From: Candidatus Burkholderia verschuerenii
GTDB lineage: Bacteria > Pseudomonadota > Gammaproteobacteria > Burkholderiales > Burkholderiaceae
NCBI RefSeq assembly: GCF_001189365.1
Contig: NZ_LFJJ01000025.1
Location: forward strand, 1-39,863
DNA length: 39,863 bases
Direction of reading: 5' to 3'
A model generated the notes under the pieces. The model was given only the letters and a program-made list of their open reading frames with translations. It searched no databases and was not told where the DNA came from. How positions within the stretch are numbered: position 1 is the stretch's first letter; every line of letters begins with the position of its first letter. The translations under genes were made by a program, and so were the position numbers. Below are positions 29,915 to 38,898 of the stretch, piece by piece.

Positions 29915-31216
29915 ATGACAGCATCGTCCGATTTCAAGCCCCGGTCCGCGTGGACCATGACCATTCTGTTGACGGGACTCGCGCTCATCAACTTTCTCGA
30001 CAAGGTGGTGATCGGCGTCGTCGCCGTGCCGATGACGAAGGACCTCGGTCTGAGTCATGCGCAGTTCGGTCTGGTCGCCGGCTCGTTCTTCTGGCTATTT
30101 TCCCTGTCGACCATCCTCGTCGGGCTGATCGCGAATCGGGTGCCGACCCGCTGGACGTTGCTCGCGATGGGCATCGCCTGGGCCGTGCTGCAAATTCCCC
30201 AGGCGCTGACGGCGAGCGTGTTCGCCTTGCTGATGTGCCGCGTGTTGCTGGGCGCAGCGGAAGGGCCGTTTATGCCGACCACCGTGCACGCGCTCTACAA
30301 ATGGTTTCCCGACAAGAAACGTAGCCTGCCCGTCGCAATCGTCAGTCAAGGCGCGGGTCTCGGCTTGTTGATGGCCGGCCTGCTGATCCCGCTCGTCACG
30401 GCGCGCTATGGCTGGCGCACAAACTTCTTTCTGCTGGGCGCAGTCGGCGTGGTCTGGAGCGTGCTGTGGTTATGCTTCGGCCGCGAAGGCAATCTGGACG
30501 TCAAGCCCGCCGCCGTTCTTACGCAATCCGCCGCCCCCGCTCCGCGTCGCACCTTGTGCAAGACTTTCGCCGATCCTTCCGTGCTGTGTGTATTGATGCT
30601 CGGCTTTTCGGCTTATTGGTCCCTGAGCCTGTTGTTCACCTGGCTGCCGACTTACCTCGAAAAAGGGCTCGGCTATGCGAACGTCGAAGCGGGCCGGTTG
30701 TTCGCGCTGGTCATCATCGCCGCGACGCCGATCAACCTCGGGCTTTCGTGGCTGTCGCAAACCTTGCTCGAACGCGGCGTCGGCACGCGCACGGCGCGGG
30801 TCAAGCTCATCAGCATCGCGTTTCTCGTAAGCGGCGTGATTTATGTGCTGCCTCTGCTGATCGACCTCACGCATATGCAGAAGGTGTTGCTCATGGCAGT
30901 CGGCGCGGGACTACCGACCGTGGCCTTCGCCATTGCACCAGCGTTGCTGGCCGAAGTTGTGCCCGATCGTCAGCGTGGCGCGACGCTCGCGTTCTATACG
31001 GCTATCGGCAGCCTCGGCGGGGCAATCTCTCCTGCGGTGATGGGCGGCATCGTACAAAAAGGCAGCTCCATGACGGCCGCGTGTGAACTAGGCTTCGCAA
31101 CCTGTTCGATTCTCGTCGTGCTCGCCGCCCTGCTCGCGTTGCGCTGGTTGAACCCGGATCGTTCGAAGCAAGCGCTCGCGGCTTCCGCGATTCCGACTCA
31201 ATCGAGCGCAGCCTGA
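29915..31216 (+). CDS. MFS transporter
   Basis: 433 residues, about 12 hydrophobic segments. Opening LLTGLALINFLDKVVIGVVAVPMTKDLGLS, then IANRVPTRWTLLAMG and FMPTTVHALYKWFPDKKRSLPVAIV, resemble anion:cation symporter family sugar-acid or aromatic-acid permeases. The start is placed at ATG 29915 (MTASSDFKPRSAW) because the upstream extension is Arg-rich and lacks signal-like character; only a weak GAGG precedes it. Likely importer of the locus's substrate, since it lies inside the catabolic operon. Confidence 0.85.
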   Translation: MTASSDFKPRSAWTMTILLTGLALINFLDKVVIGVVAVPMTKDLGLSHAQFGLVAGSFFWLFSLSTILVGLIANRVPTRWTLLAMGIAWAVLQIPQALTASVFALLMCRVLLGAAEGPFMPTTVHALYKWFPDKKRSLPVAIVSQGAGLGLLMAGLLIPLVTARYGWRTNFFLLGAVGVVWSVLWLCFGREGNLDVKPAAVLTQSAAPAPRRTLCKTFADPSVLCVLMLGFSAYWSLSLLFTWLPTYLEKGLGYANVEAGRLFALVIIAATPINLGLSWLSQTLLERGVGTRTARVKLISIAFLVSGVIYVLPLLIDLTHMQKVLLMAVGAGLPTVAFAIAPALLAEVVPDRQRGATLAFYTAIGSLGGAISPAVMGGIVQKGSSMTAACELGFATCSILVVLAALLALRWLNPDRSKQALAASAIPTQSSAA

Positions 31217-31235
31217 TTTCGCAAAGGAATCGATT

Positions 31236-32663
31236 ATGCAGAAAACAATTGAACGCTTTTACATCGATGGGCAATGGGTAACGTCGCTCGGTAACGATGC
31301 GTCGTCGCATCAATTCTTCAATCCCGCCGATGAAAGTCTGCTCGGCACCGTGACGCTTCGCGGCAAAGAAGACGTTGGTCGCGCCGTGGCTGCCGCGCGC
31401 GCGGCATTCCCGGGTTGGTCCGAGAGCACGCGCGAAGAACGCATCCGCCTGCTAACGCGCATCATCGAATATTATCGCGCACGGATCGACGAGATCGCGC
31501 AGGCGGTGCACCTCGAGATCGGCGCGCCGATCGCCTTGTGCAAGGCCTTGCATGCTCCCATCGGGCTTGCGCAACTCGAAGGCGCGCTCAAAACTTTGCG
31601 CGACTTCCGCTTCGAACGAGAACACGGAAACAACTATGTGCGGCGCGAACCCATCGGCGTTGCCGCACTGATCACACCGTGGAATTGGCCGCTCAATCAG
31701 ATCGCCGCGAAAGTCGCGCCCGCGATCGCGGCCGGCTGCACCGTCGTCCTGAAGCCGTCCGAAGCCGCCCCGCTCGACGCCGTGATTTTTGCCGAGATCA
31801 TGCACGAAGCCGGTACTCCGCCTGGCGTCTTCAACATGATTTTCGGCGACGGCGCGGTGGTCGGCGCGGCGCTCAGCGCGCATCCCGAGGTCGATATGGT
31901 GTCGATTACCGGCTCAACGCGCGCGGGCATCGAAGTCGCCCGACAGGCCGCGCCGACCGTCAAGCGCGTCACGCAGGAGCTCGGCGGCAAGTCAGCCCTT
32001 ATCGTGCTCGATGACGCTGATCTCGCCGCAGCCGTCAAAAGCGCGGTGATTCAATGCATGACCAACTCCGGGCAGACCTGTGTCGCACCCACGCGCGTGC
32101 TGGTGCCGCGAGCGCGTGCCGACGAAGCGGCGGCCGTGGCGGCAGCCGTCGTGGAACGTCTGAGCGTCGGCGATCCCGCGCAACCGACCACCCGGCTCGG
32201 TCCCGTCGCGAACCGCGCGCAGTTCGAACGCGTACAACACATGATCCGTACGGGCATCGAAGAAGGCGCGCGCGTGGCTGCGGGTGGCGCGGGCCGACCG
32301 CCGGGACTCGATCGGGGTTTCTATGTGCGCCCGACCGTGTTCGCCGATGTGCGCAACGACATGCGTATCGCTCGCGAAGAGATTTTCGGCCCGGTCATCG
32401 CGCTCATCGCCTACGAATCGGAAGACGATGCCATCTCGATTGCGAACGATTCGCCCTATGGACTCGCCGCCTACGTCTATTCGGGCGATGACGCGCGCGC
32501 GCGTCGCGTCGCGAACCGGTTGCGCGCGGGCATCGTACGCATCAACGATGCCCAGACAGATTTTTCGATGCCGCTCGGCGGCTACAAAACTTCCGGCAAC
32601 GGACGCGAATACGGCGAAGAGGGTTTTTGCGAATACCTCGAAATCAAATCCGTGATGCGCTGA
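31236..32663 (+). CDS. Aldehyde dehydrogenase, NAD(P)-dependent
   Basis: 475 residues, intact. ALDH superfamily: ITPWNWPLNQIAAKVAPAIAAG, VLKPSEAAPLDA, SITGSTRAGIEV, catalytic base Glu248 in TQELGGK and nucleophile Cys282 in NSGQTCVAPTRV, then EEIFGPVIALI. Oxidises an aldehyde to the acid, presumably before CoA activation by the ligase of the leftward operon. The start follows AAAGGAAT. It lies 19 bases after the transporter and 21 before the last dehydrogenase. Confidence 0.9.
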   Translation: MQKTIERFYIDGQWVTSLGNDASSHQFFNPADESLLGTVTLRGKEDVGRAVAAARAAFPGWSESTREERIRLLTRIIEYYRARIDEIAQAVHLEIGAPIALCKALHAPIGLAQLEGALKTLRDFRFEREHGNNYVRREPIGVAALITPWNWPLNQIAAKVAPAIAAGCTVVLKPSEAAPLDAVIFAEIMHEAGTPPGVFNMIFGDGAVVGAALSAHPEVDMVSITGSTRAGIEVARQAAPTVKRVTQELGGKSALIVLDDADLAAAVKSAVIQCMTNSGQTCVAPTRVLVPRARADEAAAVAAAVVERLSVGDPAQPTTRLGPVANRAQFERVQHMIRTGIEEGARVAAGGAGRPPGLDRGFYVRPTVFADVRNDMRIAREEIFGPVIALIAYESEDDAISIANDSPYGLAAYVYSGDDARARRVANRLRAGIVRINDAQTDFSMPLGGYKTSGNGREYGEEGFCEYLEIKSVMR

Positions 32664-32684
32664 CACTTCTTTAGGACGATTGAA

Positions 32685-33920
32685 ATGAACTTCGACGTAC
32701 CCAACGAATGGGTCGACTTCGGCGATGCCCTGATCCGCTTTATCGACCGCGAAGTCGCGCCGCTCGAACATGAGCATCGCGCGCTGCTCGATCACGAACA
32801 TCGCGCCTATACGGATGATGGCCGCTATCGGCCGGAAGTGCTCGCTCTGCGCCGGAAAGTGCGCATGCGATCGGCCGAACTCGGTTTTTATACCGCGTTG
32901 AGCGATGAATCGATCGGTGGTGGCGGGCTCGGCGCGCAGGCAGCGGTCTATATTCAGGAACGTCTGAACGCGCATTGCGGGCCGGCGCGTCATCTCGTGC
33001 ATACGGTCGTGCTGCCCTCGCCTTTTACCAATGGGCTGTCGCCTGTGTTGCGACACTTGCATGCCGATGTACTCGCATCCGTGCACGAAGGCATTGCATC
33101 CGGCGACAGGACGATGTGCTTCGCACTGTCCGAACCCGACGCGGGATCGGACGTCTTCGGCATGCGGGCGCGCGCCGTCCGCGACGGCGACCACTGGATC
33201 ATCAACGGGACGAAGCAGTGGATCACCAACGCGCCCTACGCTGACTACGCGATGATCTTCGCCGTCACCGACGAGGAAAAAGCCCGTGCACATCGCGGCG
33301 GCGTAACCGGATTCTTTTTGCCGACGACGACACCCGGCTTTTCCGTTCCGAGCGTCATTCCGGTGATGGGCCACCACGGTTCGGAAACCGGCATCGTCTT
33401 GCTCGTTGATGTACGCGTGCCCGATAGCCATCGGCTCGGCCCGGTCGACGAAGGGCTATCCGTGGCAATGGACGGCGTCAATGCGGGGCGTTTATCGATG
33501 GCTGCAGGTTGTCTCGGTCTCGCGCAGTGGGCGCTCGCGCAGGCCGTCGAATACGCCAAAGTGCGCAAGACCTTCGGCCGTCCGATCGCCGATCATCAGG
33601 CCGTGCAGTTCATGCTCGCCGATTGCGCGATGGATATCTACGCCAGCAAGGCGATGTTGCGCCATTGCGCGTGGCTCATCGACGAAAGCAGGCTGGCGAC
33701 CAAGGAAGTGTCGATCGTCAAGGCATCGGCGACGGAGATGGTCGGACGCGTCTTCGACCGCGCGATTCAGGTGCATGGCGCGATGGGCCTGACCAACGAA
33801 TTGCGGCTCGAAAAAGGTTACCGGTATGCGCGCACTGTGCGGATTCCGGACGGCACGTCGGAGATTCAACGCCGTACCATCGCGCGCAAACTGCTGGACG
33901 GTGATATCGACTTCGCGTGA
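32685..33920 (+). CDS. Acyl-CoA dehydrogenase, ACAD10/11-like
   Basis: 411 residues, intact. ALSEPDAGSDVFGM, GTKQWITNAPYADYAMIF and KVRKTFGRPIADHQAVQFMLADCAM are standard; the C-terminus reads VRIPDGTSEIQRRTIARKLL, with PDG in place of YEG or YGG. A long-range variant (411 residues) with extended N-terminal DHEHRAYTDDGRYRPEVL, as in bacterial ACAD10/11 relatives. Last gene of the rightward operon, with a strong terminator eight bases on. Confidence 0.9.
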   Translation: MNFDVPNEWVDFGDALIRFIDREVAPLEHEHRALLDHEHRAYTDDGRYRPEVLALRRKVRMRSAELGFYTALSDESIGGGGLGAQAAVYIQERLNAHCGPARHLVHTVVLPSPFTNGLSPVLRHLHADVLASVHEGIASGDRTMCFALSEPDAGSDVFGMRARAVRDGDHWIINGTKQWITNAPYADYAMIFAVTDEEKARAHRGGVTGFFLPTTTPGFSVPSVIPVMGHHGSETGIVLLVDVRVPDSHRLGPVDEGLSVAMDGVNAGRLSMAAGCLGLAQWALAQAVEYAKVRKTFGRPIADHQAVQFMLADCAMDIYASKAMLRHCAWLIDESRLATKEVSIVKASATEMVGRVFDRAIQVHGAMGLTNELRLEKGYRYARTVRIPDGTSEIQRRTIARKLLDGDIDFA

Positions 33921-33925
33921 AAAAA

Positions 33926-33952
33926 ATGCGGTGCGCTCATCGCGCACCGCAT
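33926..33952. terminator. Bidirectional terminator
   Basis: ATGCGGTGCGC (33926-33936) and GCGCACCGCAT (33942-33952) form a perfect 11-bp stem with a five-base loop. A run of six or seven A on the left gives the U-tract for the leftward BON-domain gene; on the right the catabolic operon ends. Confidence 0.9.
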
Positions 33953-33973
33953 AAACATCACCGTAATGCAGTT

Positions 33974-34321
33974 TTAGAACTGCGACAGCGTCAGCATATT
34001 TTTCACCGACTTCACGCCCGGCACACCCTCAGTGGCCTTTGTCGCGAGCGTCATTTGCGACTCTTCCGGCACCGCGCCTTCGAGAATCACATCGCCATCC
34101 TTCGCGCGCACGGCAATGGCGCTGGACACGAGACCTTTCGTGCGCGCCAGCACTTTGACGATGTTCCTCTGAAGCTTGCGATTAGCGGCCTTCGCATCCT
34201 TTGCGCTAGGTGCGGACGCAGCCGATGTTTGCACGGCCGTTTGCGCCTGCACGCTGCCCGATAAGATCGCCGCGACCATCGCGCCGCACAGCGCGAGTTG
34301 CTTTAAGTTTGATCGTTTCAT
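33974..34321 (-). CDS. Periplasmic BON-domain protein
   Basis: 115 residues. Signal peptide (MKRSNLKQLALCGAMVAAILSGSVQA) then an Ala/Ser-rich linker and one BON domain: IAVRAKDGDVILEGAVPEESQMTLATKATEGVPGVKSVKNML. BON proteins act at the envelope, usually in stress or barrier maintenance (OsmY-like). ATG 34321 follows GGGAATTCC. On its strand it lies 19 bases downstream of the porin stop, so porin and BON protein were probably neighbours, perhaps cotranscribed, before the rearrangement. Confidence 0.83.
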   Translation of the reverse strand: MKRSNLKQLALCGAMVAAILSGSVQAQTAVQTSAASAPSAKDAKAANRKLQRNIVKVLARTKGLVSSAIAVRAKDGDVILEGAVPEESQMTLATKATEGVPGVKSVKNMLTLSQF

Positions 34322-34339
34322 GGAATTCCCTGTTTCTAT

Positions 34340-34692
34340 TTAAAAGCGATGCAGCATGCCGAGCGCAGCCATCGATTGCGAGGTGCCCTGCTTTGCGACC
34401 GTCAGCCCGGTCCAGCTCATCGTGGCCGTGCCGTTGTTCTTCATGTAGCCGGCGCGCGCATAGACCGAGACGTGCGCTTGGACAAAGCGTGGTCCCAACC
34501 GATCTGGAAGGCCGGCGTGTTGTCGTGCGCGCCACGCACGGCGCGCTCGAGCGCGGCGACTTCGAAGGTATCGAACGGCGTAGCCTGAATCGTCGCGCCG
34601 ACCTGCGCGACGCTATACGAACGGACTGCGCCTAGACGCGCCGCGATCGAACCGCGCGGCGCATCGTCGGGCTTCGTGTAGATATAGAAAGC
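34340..34692 (-). pseudogene. Outer-membrane porin, C-terminal third (split gene), with frameshift
   Basis: The minus strand reads FYIYTKPDDAPRGSIAARLGA, VGATIQATPFDTFEVAALER, AFQIGWDHALSKRTS, then after a two-base insertion (about 34466-34469) VYARAGYMKNNGTATMSW and MAALGMLHRF-stop. The terminal Phe preceded by HR is the outer-membrane beta-signal. It has no start, signal peptide or N-terminal strands. Homology begins at about 34690 just where the other piece (2312-3083) ends (LQGF, then YIYTKP), so these are the two parts of one gene on opposite strands. Confidence 0.88.
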
Positions 34693-35348
34693 CTCCGTTT
34701 TGACACGTCTTGCATCGCGTGGCGCTCGATTTTCGTCGGTGCGCTGACCAAGGTAGGGCCGAATAACGATTAAAGCGATGCCGTGTGCGAGGTCGTTTCG
34801 GTAGTTCCCTGCCGGTTGCTTATACGTACCTAAACCGGCCGCGCAAGCGGGCCGGAGTAAGCCGAAGGGGACCGTTACCAAGTTAGGCGAGAAAGCACAA
34901 ATCGCATGGGAACCAGCGCCCGGACACACGGCGAGAACACTCGCTACTGCTGTGCCAAGTCTCTGGTTCTGTGCCGGGGCCGGCCAAGAAGGTGCTTAGG
35001 ATCGGACAAGCGGCTTTCTTTGGTTACTTTCTTTGCCGCCGCAAAGAAAGTGACCCCACCGCCGGGGAGGCGGTTACTGAATCAAAAAGCGCGACAAAAG
35101 AACCATCGCACGAACAACCGCGCAAGTTCTCGAGAGGTGCCAACAGCAAAAAACCCCTCAACTTCCCCTCAAAACACCCGTTAAACCAAAGACCGCAAGC
35201 GCAAAAAGAACAAACCGCCAGGAAAAGGCCCATTGCGCCCAGCACCCCCAAACGTTCGAGTTGGCCCAAAAAACTCCCTCTGTTCGACCCATCGCTTTAC
35301 ACCGGGATAGCCAACAATTCACCCTATCGAAAGGAGGCACGCATCCCA
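34693..35348. other. Unassigned 656-bp region right of the porin breakpoint
   Basis: No convincing gene. On the minus strand a frame continues about 78 codons upstream from the porin fragment (RPYLGQRTDENRAP and similar) with no recognised family, so I do not call it. Visible structure: CCGGCCGC / GCGGGCCGG at 34835-34855, and the hairpin repeat at 35021-35054. From about 35130 to 35330 the plus strand is poor in G and rich in A and C, unlike the rest of the window. AAAGGAGG at 35331-35338 is the fliL ribosome-binding site. The fliL promoter should lie here but could not be placed. Confidence 0.5.
35021..35054. repeat. Hairpin repeat, dispersed-repeat-like
   Basis: ACTTTCTTTGC (35025-35035) pairs with GCAAAGAAAGT (35040-35050) around CGCC; flanking GGT and ACC extend the stem with one mismatch. 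Sequences of this type (TTTGGTTACTTTCTTTG with its inverse) are familiar to me as an intergenic repeat in Burkholderia-group genomes, but I could not verify the copy number here; only one copy is in the window. Confidence 0.55.
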
Positions 35349-35843
35349 ATGGCTACCACCACCGCAAACCCGAAAGATCTTGCTCCCGCCAAGGGCGGCA
35401 AGATGAAGAAGATGATCATCATCGCCGTCGGCGCGATCGTATTGCTCGGCGCGGGCGCCGGCGGTGCGTATTTCCTGCTCGGCAAGAACGCGTCCCACGC
35501 GCCGGCCAAGCCGGCGCCGGAGCCGCCCCCGGTCTTCTTTCCGCTCGACTCGCTGACGGTCAACCTTCAGTCCGACGACGGCTCCATGCACTATCTGCGC
35601 ACCGGTCTTACGCTCAAGATCAAGGACGAGAAGGTCCAGGCATTGCTGACCGAGCACATGCCGGAAGTCCGCAGCCATATCCTGCTAGTCCTCTCCGGCA
35701 AGAAGCCCGACGACATCACGTCCGTCGACGGCAAGAAGAAGCTCGCCGAGGAACTGCGCTCGACGGTCAACGCCGCCGCCAGCACGACTGAAAAGCCTGT
35801 GCAGGTTCAGGAAGTGTTGTTCACCGAATTCGTCGTTCAGTAA
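35349..35843 (+). CDS. fliL: Flagellar basal-body-associated protein FliL
   Basis: 164 residues. A short cytoplasmic N-terminus with Lys-rich GGKMKKM precedes a single membrane segment (IIIAVGAIVLLGAGAGGAYFLL). The periplasmic domain follows with PVFFPLDSLTVNLQ and LRTGLTLKI, then a C-terminal QEVLFTEFVVQ, the FliL ending. FliL sits around the stator-rotor interface and stabilises motor torque. ATG 35349 follows GGAGG at 11 bases. First gene of the seven-gene fliL-fliR operon, 25 bases before fliM. Confidence 0.92.
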   Translation: MATTTANPKDLAPAKGGKMKKMIIIAVGAIVLLGAGAGGAYFLLGKNASHAPAKPAPEPPPVFFPLDSLTVNLQSDDGSMHYLRTGLTLKIKDEKVQALLTEHMPEVRSHILLVLSGKKPDDITSVDGKKKLAEELRSTVNAAASTTEKPVQVQEVLFTEFVVQ

Positions 35844-35868
35844 CCCCGGATCGGAAGCATAGAGAGTC

Positions 35869-36867
35869 ATGGGCCACGAAGAGTTCATGTCGCAGGAGGA
35901 GGTCGATGTCCTCCTCAAAGGCGTCACCGGCGAAGTCGATCAGGTCGTAGATGAGATCGCGGCTTCGGGTGTCCGCCCGTACAACATTGCGACGCAGGAA
36001 CGCATCGTCCGCGGCCGGATGCCCGGCCTCGAAATCATCAACGACCGTTTCGCGCGTCTGTTGCGCATCGGCATTTTCAACTTCATGCGGCGCTCGGCGG
36101 AAATCTCCGTCGGCCCGGTGAAGGTGCAGAAGTACAGCGAATTCACCCGCAATCTGCCGATTCCGACCAACCTGAACCTGGTCCACGTCAAGCCGTTGCG
36201 CGGCACCTCGCTGTTCGTGTTCGACCCGAATCTGGTGTTCTTCGTGGTCGACAACCTGTTCGGCGGCGACGGGCGTTTCCATACGCGCGTCGAAGGCCGC
36301 GAGTTCACGCAGACCGAGCAGCGCATCATCAGCCGTCTGTTGAACCTCGTGTTCGAGCACTACACGACCGCGTGGAAAAGCGTGCGTCCGCTGTCGTTCG
36401 AATACATGCGCTCGGAGATGCACACGCAGTTCGCCAACGTCGCGACGCCCAACGAAATCGTGATGGTCACGCAGTTCACGATCGAATTCGGCTCCATCGG
36501 CGGCACGCTGCATATCTGCATACCGTACTCGATGATCGAGCCGATCCGCGACGTGCTCGCCTCGCCGATCCAGGGCGAAGCGCTGGAAGTGGATCGCCGC
36601 TGGGTGCGCGTGCTGTCGCAGCAGGTGCAATCGGCGGAAGTGGAACTGACGGTCGATCTCGGCGAAATGCGATCGACCTTCGACAAGCTGCTGAACCTGC
36701 AAATCGGCGACGTGCTGCCGCTCGAAATTCCCGAGCAGGTGACGGCCAAGGTCAACGGCGTGCCGGTGATGGAATGCGGCTACGGAATATTCAATGGGCA
36801 ATACGCGCTGCGCGTGCAAAAGATGATCAGCGCGGGCGATTCGACGATGGAAGGAAAACATGAGTGA
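35869..36867 (+). CDS. fliM: Flagellar motor switch protein FliM
   Basis: 332 residues. The N-terminal EEFMSQEEVDVLLKGV is the CheY-P-binding segment region. NIATQERIVRGRMPGLEIINDRFARLLR and LFVFDPNLVFFVVDNLFGGDGRFHTRVEGREFTQTE are conserved core of the C-ring middle domain; the C-terminal SpoA-like domain has LNLQIGDVLPLEIP. It forms the rotor C-ring with FliG and FliN and reverses rotation on CheY-P binding. It overlaps fliN by eight bases. Length and sequence look intact. Confidence 0.95.
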   Translation: MGHEEFMSQEEVDVLLKGVTGEVDQVVDEIAASGVRPYNIATQERIVRGRMPGLEIINDRFARLLRIGIFNFMRRSAEISVGPVKVQKYSEFTRNLPIPTNLNLVHVKPLRGTSLFVFDPNLVFFVVDNLFGGDGRFHTRVEGREFTQTEQRIISRLLNLVFEHYTTAWKSVRPLSFEYMRSEMHTQFANVATPNEIVMVTQFTIEFGSIGGTLHICIPYSMIEPIRDVLASPIQGEALEVDRRWVRVLSQQVQSAEVELTVDLGEMRSTFDKLLNLQIGDVLPLEIPEQVTAKVNGVPVMECGYGIFNGQYALRVQKMISAGDSTMEGKHE

Positions 36868-37285
36868 TTTGATGCAGGAAGACGCGCCGGGCGCCGAAAA
36901 GGAAGAAGCGCTCGAGATGGACGACTGGGCGAGCGCGCTCGCCGAGCAGAACGGCAACGACGCGCCGACGGCCACCGCGGGCGTGTTCCAGCCGCTGTCG
37001 AAGGCCGCCGCGCCGTCGACGCGCAACGACATCGACATGATTCTCGACATTCCGGTGAATCTGACGGTGGAACTGGGCCGCACCAAGATCGCGATTCGCA
37101 ATTTGTTGCAACTCGCGCAGGGTTCCGTCGTCGAACTGGACGGCATGGCCGGCGAGCCGATGGACGTGCTCGTGAACGGCTGCCTGATCGCTCAGGGCGA
37201 AGTCGTGGTCGTCAATGATAAATTCGGTATTCGCCTGACTGACATCATCACGCCGTCGGAACGAATCCGGAAACTGAATCGATGA
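36860..37285 (+). CDS. fliN: Flagellar motor switch protein FliN
   Basis: 141 residues. An acidic N-terminal extension precedes the SpoA domain: [35 protein letters not shown], then [26 protein letters not shown], which is diagnostic of FliN. With FliM it makes the C-ring lower wall and docks FliH-bound export complexes. Translationally coupled to fliM (8-base overlap) and to fliO (4-base overlap). Confidence 0.94.
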   Translation: MSDLMQEDAPGAEKEEALEMDDWASALAEQNGNDAPTATAGVFQPLSKAAAPSTRNDIDMILDIPVNLTVELGRTKIAIRNLLQLAQGSVVELDGMAGEPMDVLVNGCLIAQGEVVVVNDKFGIRLTDIITPSERIRKLNR

Positions 37286-37788
37286 AAAGACTGACCGCCG
37301 CCGCAACGCTCTTCGCCTCCCCGCTGTTCTCTTTCGCCGCCGACATGAACGCGGTGAACCATGCCGCGCAGATCGCCTCGGGCGTCGGCGCGGGCAGCGC
37401 GGTGCCATCGTTGGGCTTCGGCGCGGTCCTGCAGACGCTGTTCGGTCTGGCCATCGTCATCGGCTTCGTCTTCGGATGCGCGTGGCTGGCCCGCCGGCTG
37501 GGCTTCCAGGGCAGCAAGCGCGGCGGTCTGGTGAAGGTGGTCGGCGGTGCGTCGCTCGGCAACAAGGAGCGCGTGGCGGTCGTCGAAATCGGCGATACCT
37601 GGCTGGTGGTCGGCGCGGCGCCCGGCGGCGTGACGCTGCTGCATACGCTGCCGGCGGGTTCGGTCGACGTGGAAAACGTCGTGCCGGACGCGCAAATGTT
37701 GCAAGGCGGTTTCAGCAAGCGCTTCCGCGACGCCCTCGCCGGCGAAGCGAACAAGCGTTTCCAAAAATTCGGCAGCGGAGACAAGTAA
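37282..37788 (+). CDS. fliO: Flagellar biosynthesis protein FliO
   Basis: 168 residues. A probable signal-like N-terminus ([20 protein letters not shown]) is followed by a transmembrane segment ([21 protein letters not shown]). The cytoplasmic domain has [41 protein letters not shown]. FliO is the least conserved member; identity rests equally on position between fliN and fliP. It assists FliP assembly into the type III export gate. Its TAA overlaps the fliP ATG. Confidence 0.9.
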   Translation: MKRLTAAATLFASPLFSFAADMNAVNHAAQIASGVGAGSAVPSLGFGAVLQTLFGLAIVIGFVFGCAWLARRLGFQGSKRGGLVKVVGGASLGNKERVAVVEIGDTWLVVGAAPGGVTLLHTLPAGSVDVENVVPDAQMLQGGFSKRFRDALAGEANKRFQKFGSGDK

Positions 37789-38570
37789 TGCGCTTCGCTA
37801 CCCGCTTTGTCCCCCATCTCGCGCGCGGCGCGAAGCTCGCCGTTCCGGTCGTGATGGCGCTCCTGCCGTACACGGCCTTCGCGCAAAGCACGGCGGGTCT
37901 GCCCGCCTTCAACACCAGCCCCGGCCCGAACGGCGGCGCGACCTACTCGCTCAGCGTGCAGACGATGCTGCTGCTGACGATGCTGTCGTTCCTCCCGGCG
38001 ATGGTCATGATGATGACGAGCTTCACGCGCATCATCATCGTGCTGTCGCTGCTGCGGCAGGCGCTGGGCACGGCCAGCACGCCGCCGAATCAGGTGATCG
38101 TCGGGCTGGCGCTGTTCCTGACTTTTTTCGTGATGTCGCCGGTGCTCGACCGCGCCTACAACGACGCCTACAAGCCGTTTTCCGAAGGCCAGATCGCGAT
38201 GGATCAGGCGGTGACGCGCGGCGTCGCGCCGTTCAAGCAGTTCATGCTCAAGCAGACGCGCGAATCGGATCTCGCGCTGTTCGCCCGCATTTCCAAGGCG
38301 CCGCCGATGAACGGTCCCGAAGACGTGCCGTTGTCGCTGCTGGTGCCGTCGTTCGTGACGAGCGAGCTGAAGACGGGCTTTCAGATCGGTTTCACGATCT
38401 TCATCCCGTTCCTGATCATCGATCTGGTGGTGGCGAGCGTGCTGATGTCGATGGGCATGATGCTGGTCTCGCCCACGACGATCGCGCTGCCGTTCAAGCT
38501 GATGCTGTTCGTGCTCGTCGACGGCTGGCAGTTGCTGATCGGCTCGCTCGCGCAGAGTTTCGTTTCCTGA
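37788..38570 (+). CDS. fliP: Flagellar export-gate protein FliP
   Basis: 260 residues. Cleavable signal peptide ([17 protein letters not shown]), then membrane helices with the FliP signatures [35 protein letters not shown] and [16 protein letters not shown], and the C-terminal [24 protein letters not shown]. Pentameric core of the FliPQR export gate. Start ATG 37788 overlaps the fliO stop by one base. An intact ~40-bp gap with a 9-bp tandem repeat leads to fliQ. Confidence 0.95.
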   Translation: MRFATRFVPHLARGAKLAVPVVMALLPYTAFAQSTAGLPAFNTSPGPNGGATYSLSVQTMLLLTMLSFLPAMVMMMTSFTRIIIVLSLLRQALGTASTPPNQVIVGLALFLTFFVMSPVLDRAYNDAYKPFSEGQIAMDQAVTRGVAPFKQFMLKQTRESDLALFARISKAPPMNGPEDVPLSLLVPSFVTSELKTGFQIGFTIFIPFLIIDLVVASVLMSMGMMLVSPTTIALPFKLMLFVLVDGWQLLIGSLAQSFVS

Positions 38571-38572
38571 AT

Positions 38573-38599
38573 TTACGTCGATTACGTCGATTACGTTGA
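38573..38599 (+). repeat. Three tandem 9-mers in the fliP-fliQ gap
   Basis: TTACGTCGA occurs at 38573-38581 and 38582-38590, followed by TTACGTTGA at 38591-38599. It fills the fliP-fliQ intergenic gap, where slippage would change only spacing. No function is apparent; the fliQ ribosome-binding site (GAGAGATAGAG) follows. Confidence 0.85.
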
Positions 38600-38612
38600 G
38601 AGATAGAGTGAA

Positions 38613-38882
38613 ATGACGCCAGAATCCGTCATGTCGATGGCCCATCAGGCGATGTACGTCGCCCTGATCCTCGCCGCGCCGCTGCTGCTGGTCGCGCTCG
38701 TGGTCGGCCTCGTGGTGAGCCTGTTCCAGGCCGCGACGCAGATCAACGAATCGACGCTGTCCTTCATCCCCAAGTTGCTCGCCGTGGCGGTGACGCTGAT
38801 CATCGTCGGACCGTGGATGCTGTCCACGCTGCTCGACTACATGCGGCAGATGTTCACGATCTCGCCTGGCATCATCGGCTGA
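38613..38882 (+). CDS. fliQ: Flagellar export-gate protein FliQ
   Basis: 89 residues, the family's exact size. Two transmembrane helices: MYVALILAAPLLLVALVVGLVVSLFQAATQINESTLSFIPK, then LLAVAVTLIIVGPWMLSTLLDYM. FQAATQINESTL is the conserved FliQ loop. Four copies line the export gate with FliP and FliR. 17 bases precede fliR. Confidence 0.95.
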   Translation: MTPESVMSMAHQAMYVALILAAPLLLVALVVGLVVSLFQAATQINESTLSFIPKLLAVAVTLIIVGPWMLSTLLDYMRQMFTISPGIIG

Positions 38883-38898
38883 GCGCCCGCACGCGCCG

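Noticed and set aside
31992..33431. 479-codon antisense frame over the aldehyde dehydrogenase and acyl-CoA dehydrogenase
   Set aside because: Same shadow effect; it crosses a well-supported gene boundary.
34441..34929. A separate 162-codon minus-strand gene
   Set aside because: Its second half is the porin C-terminal third and its first half has no recognisable family; it reads as a chance extension past a breakpoint.
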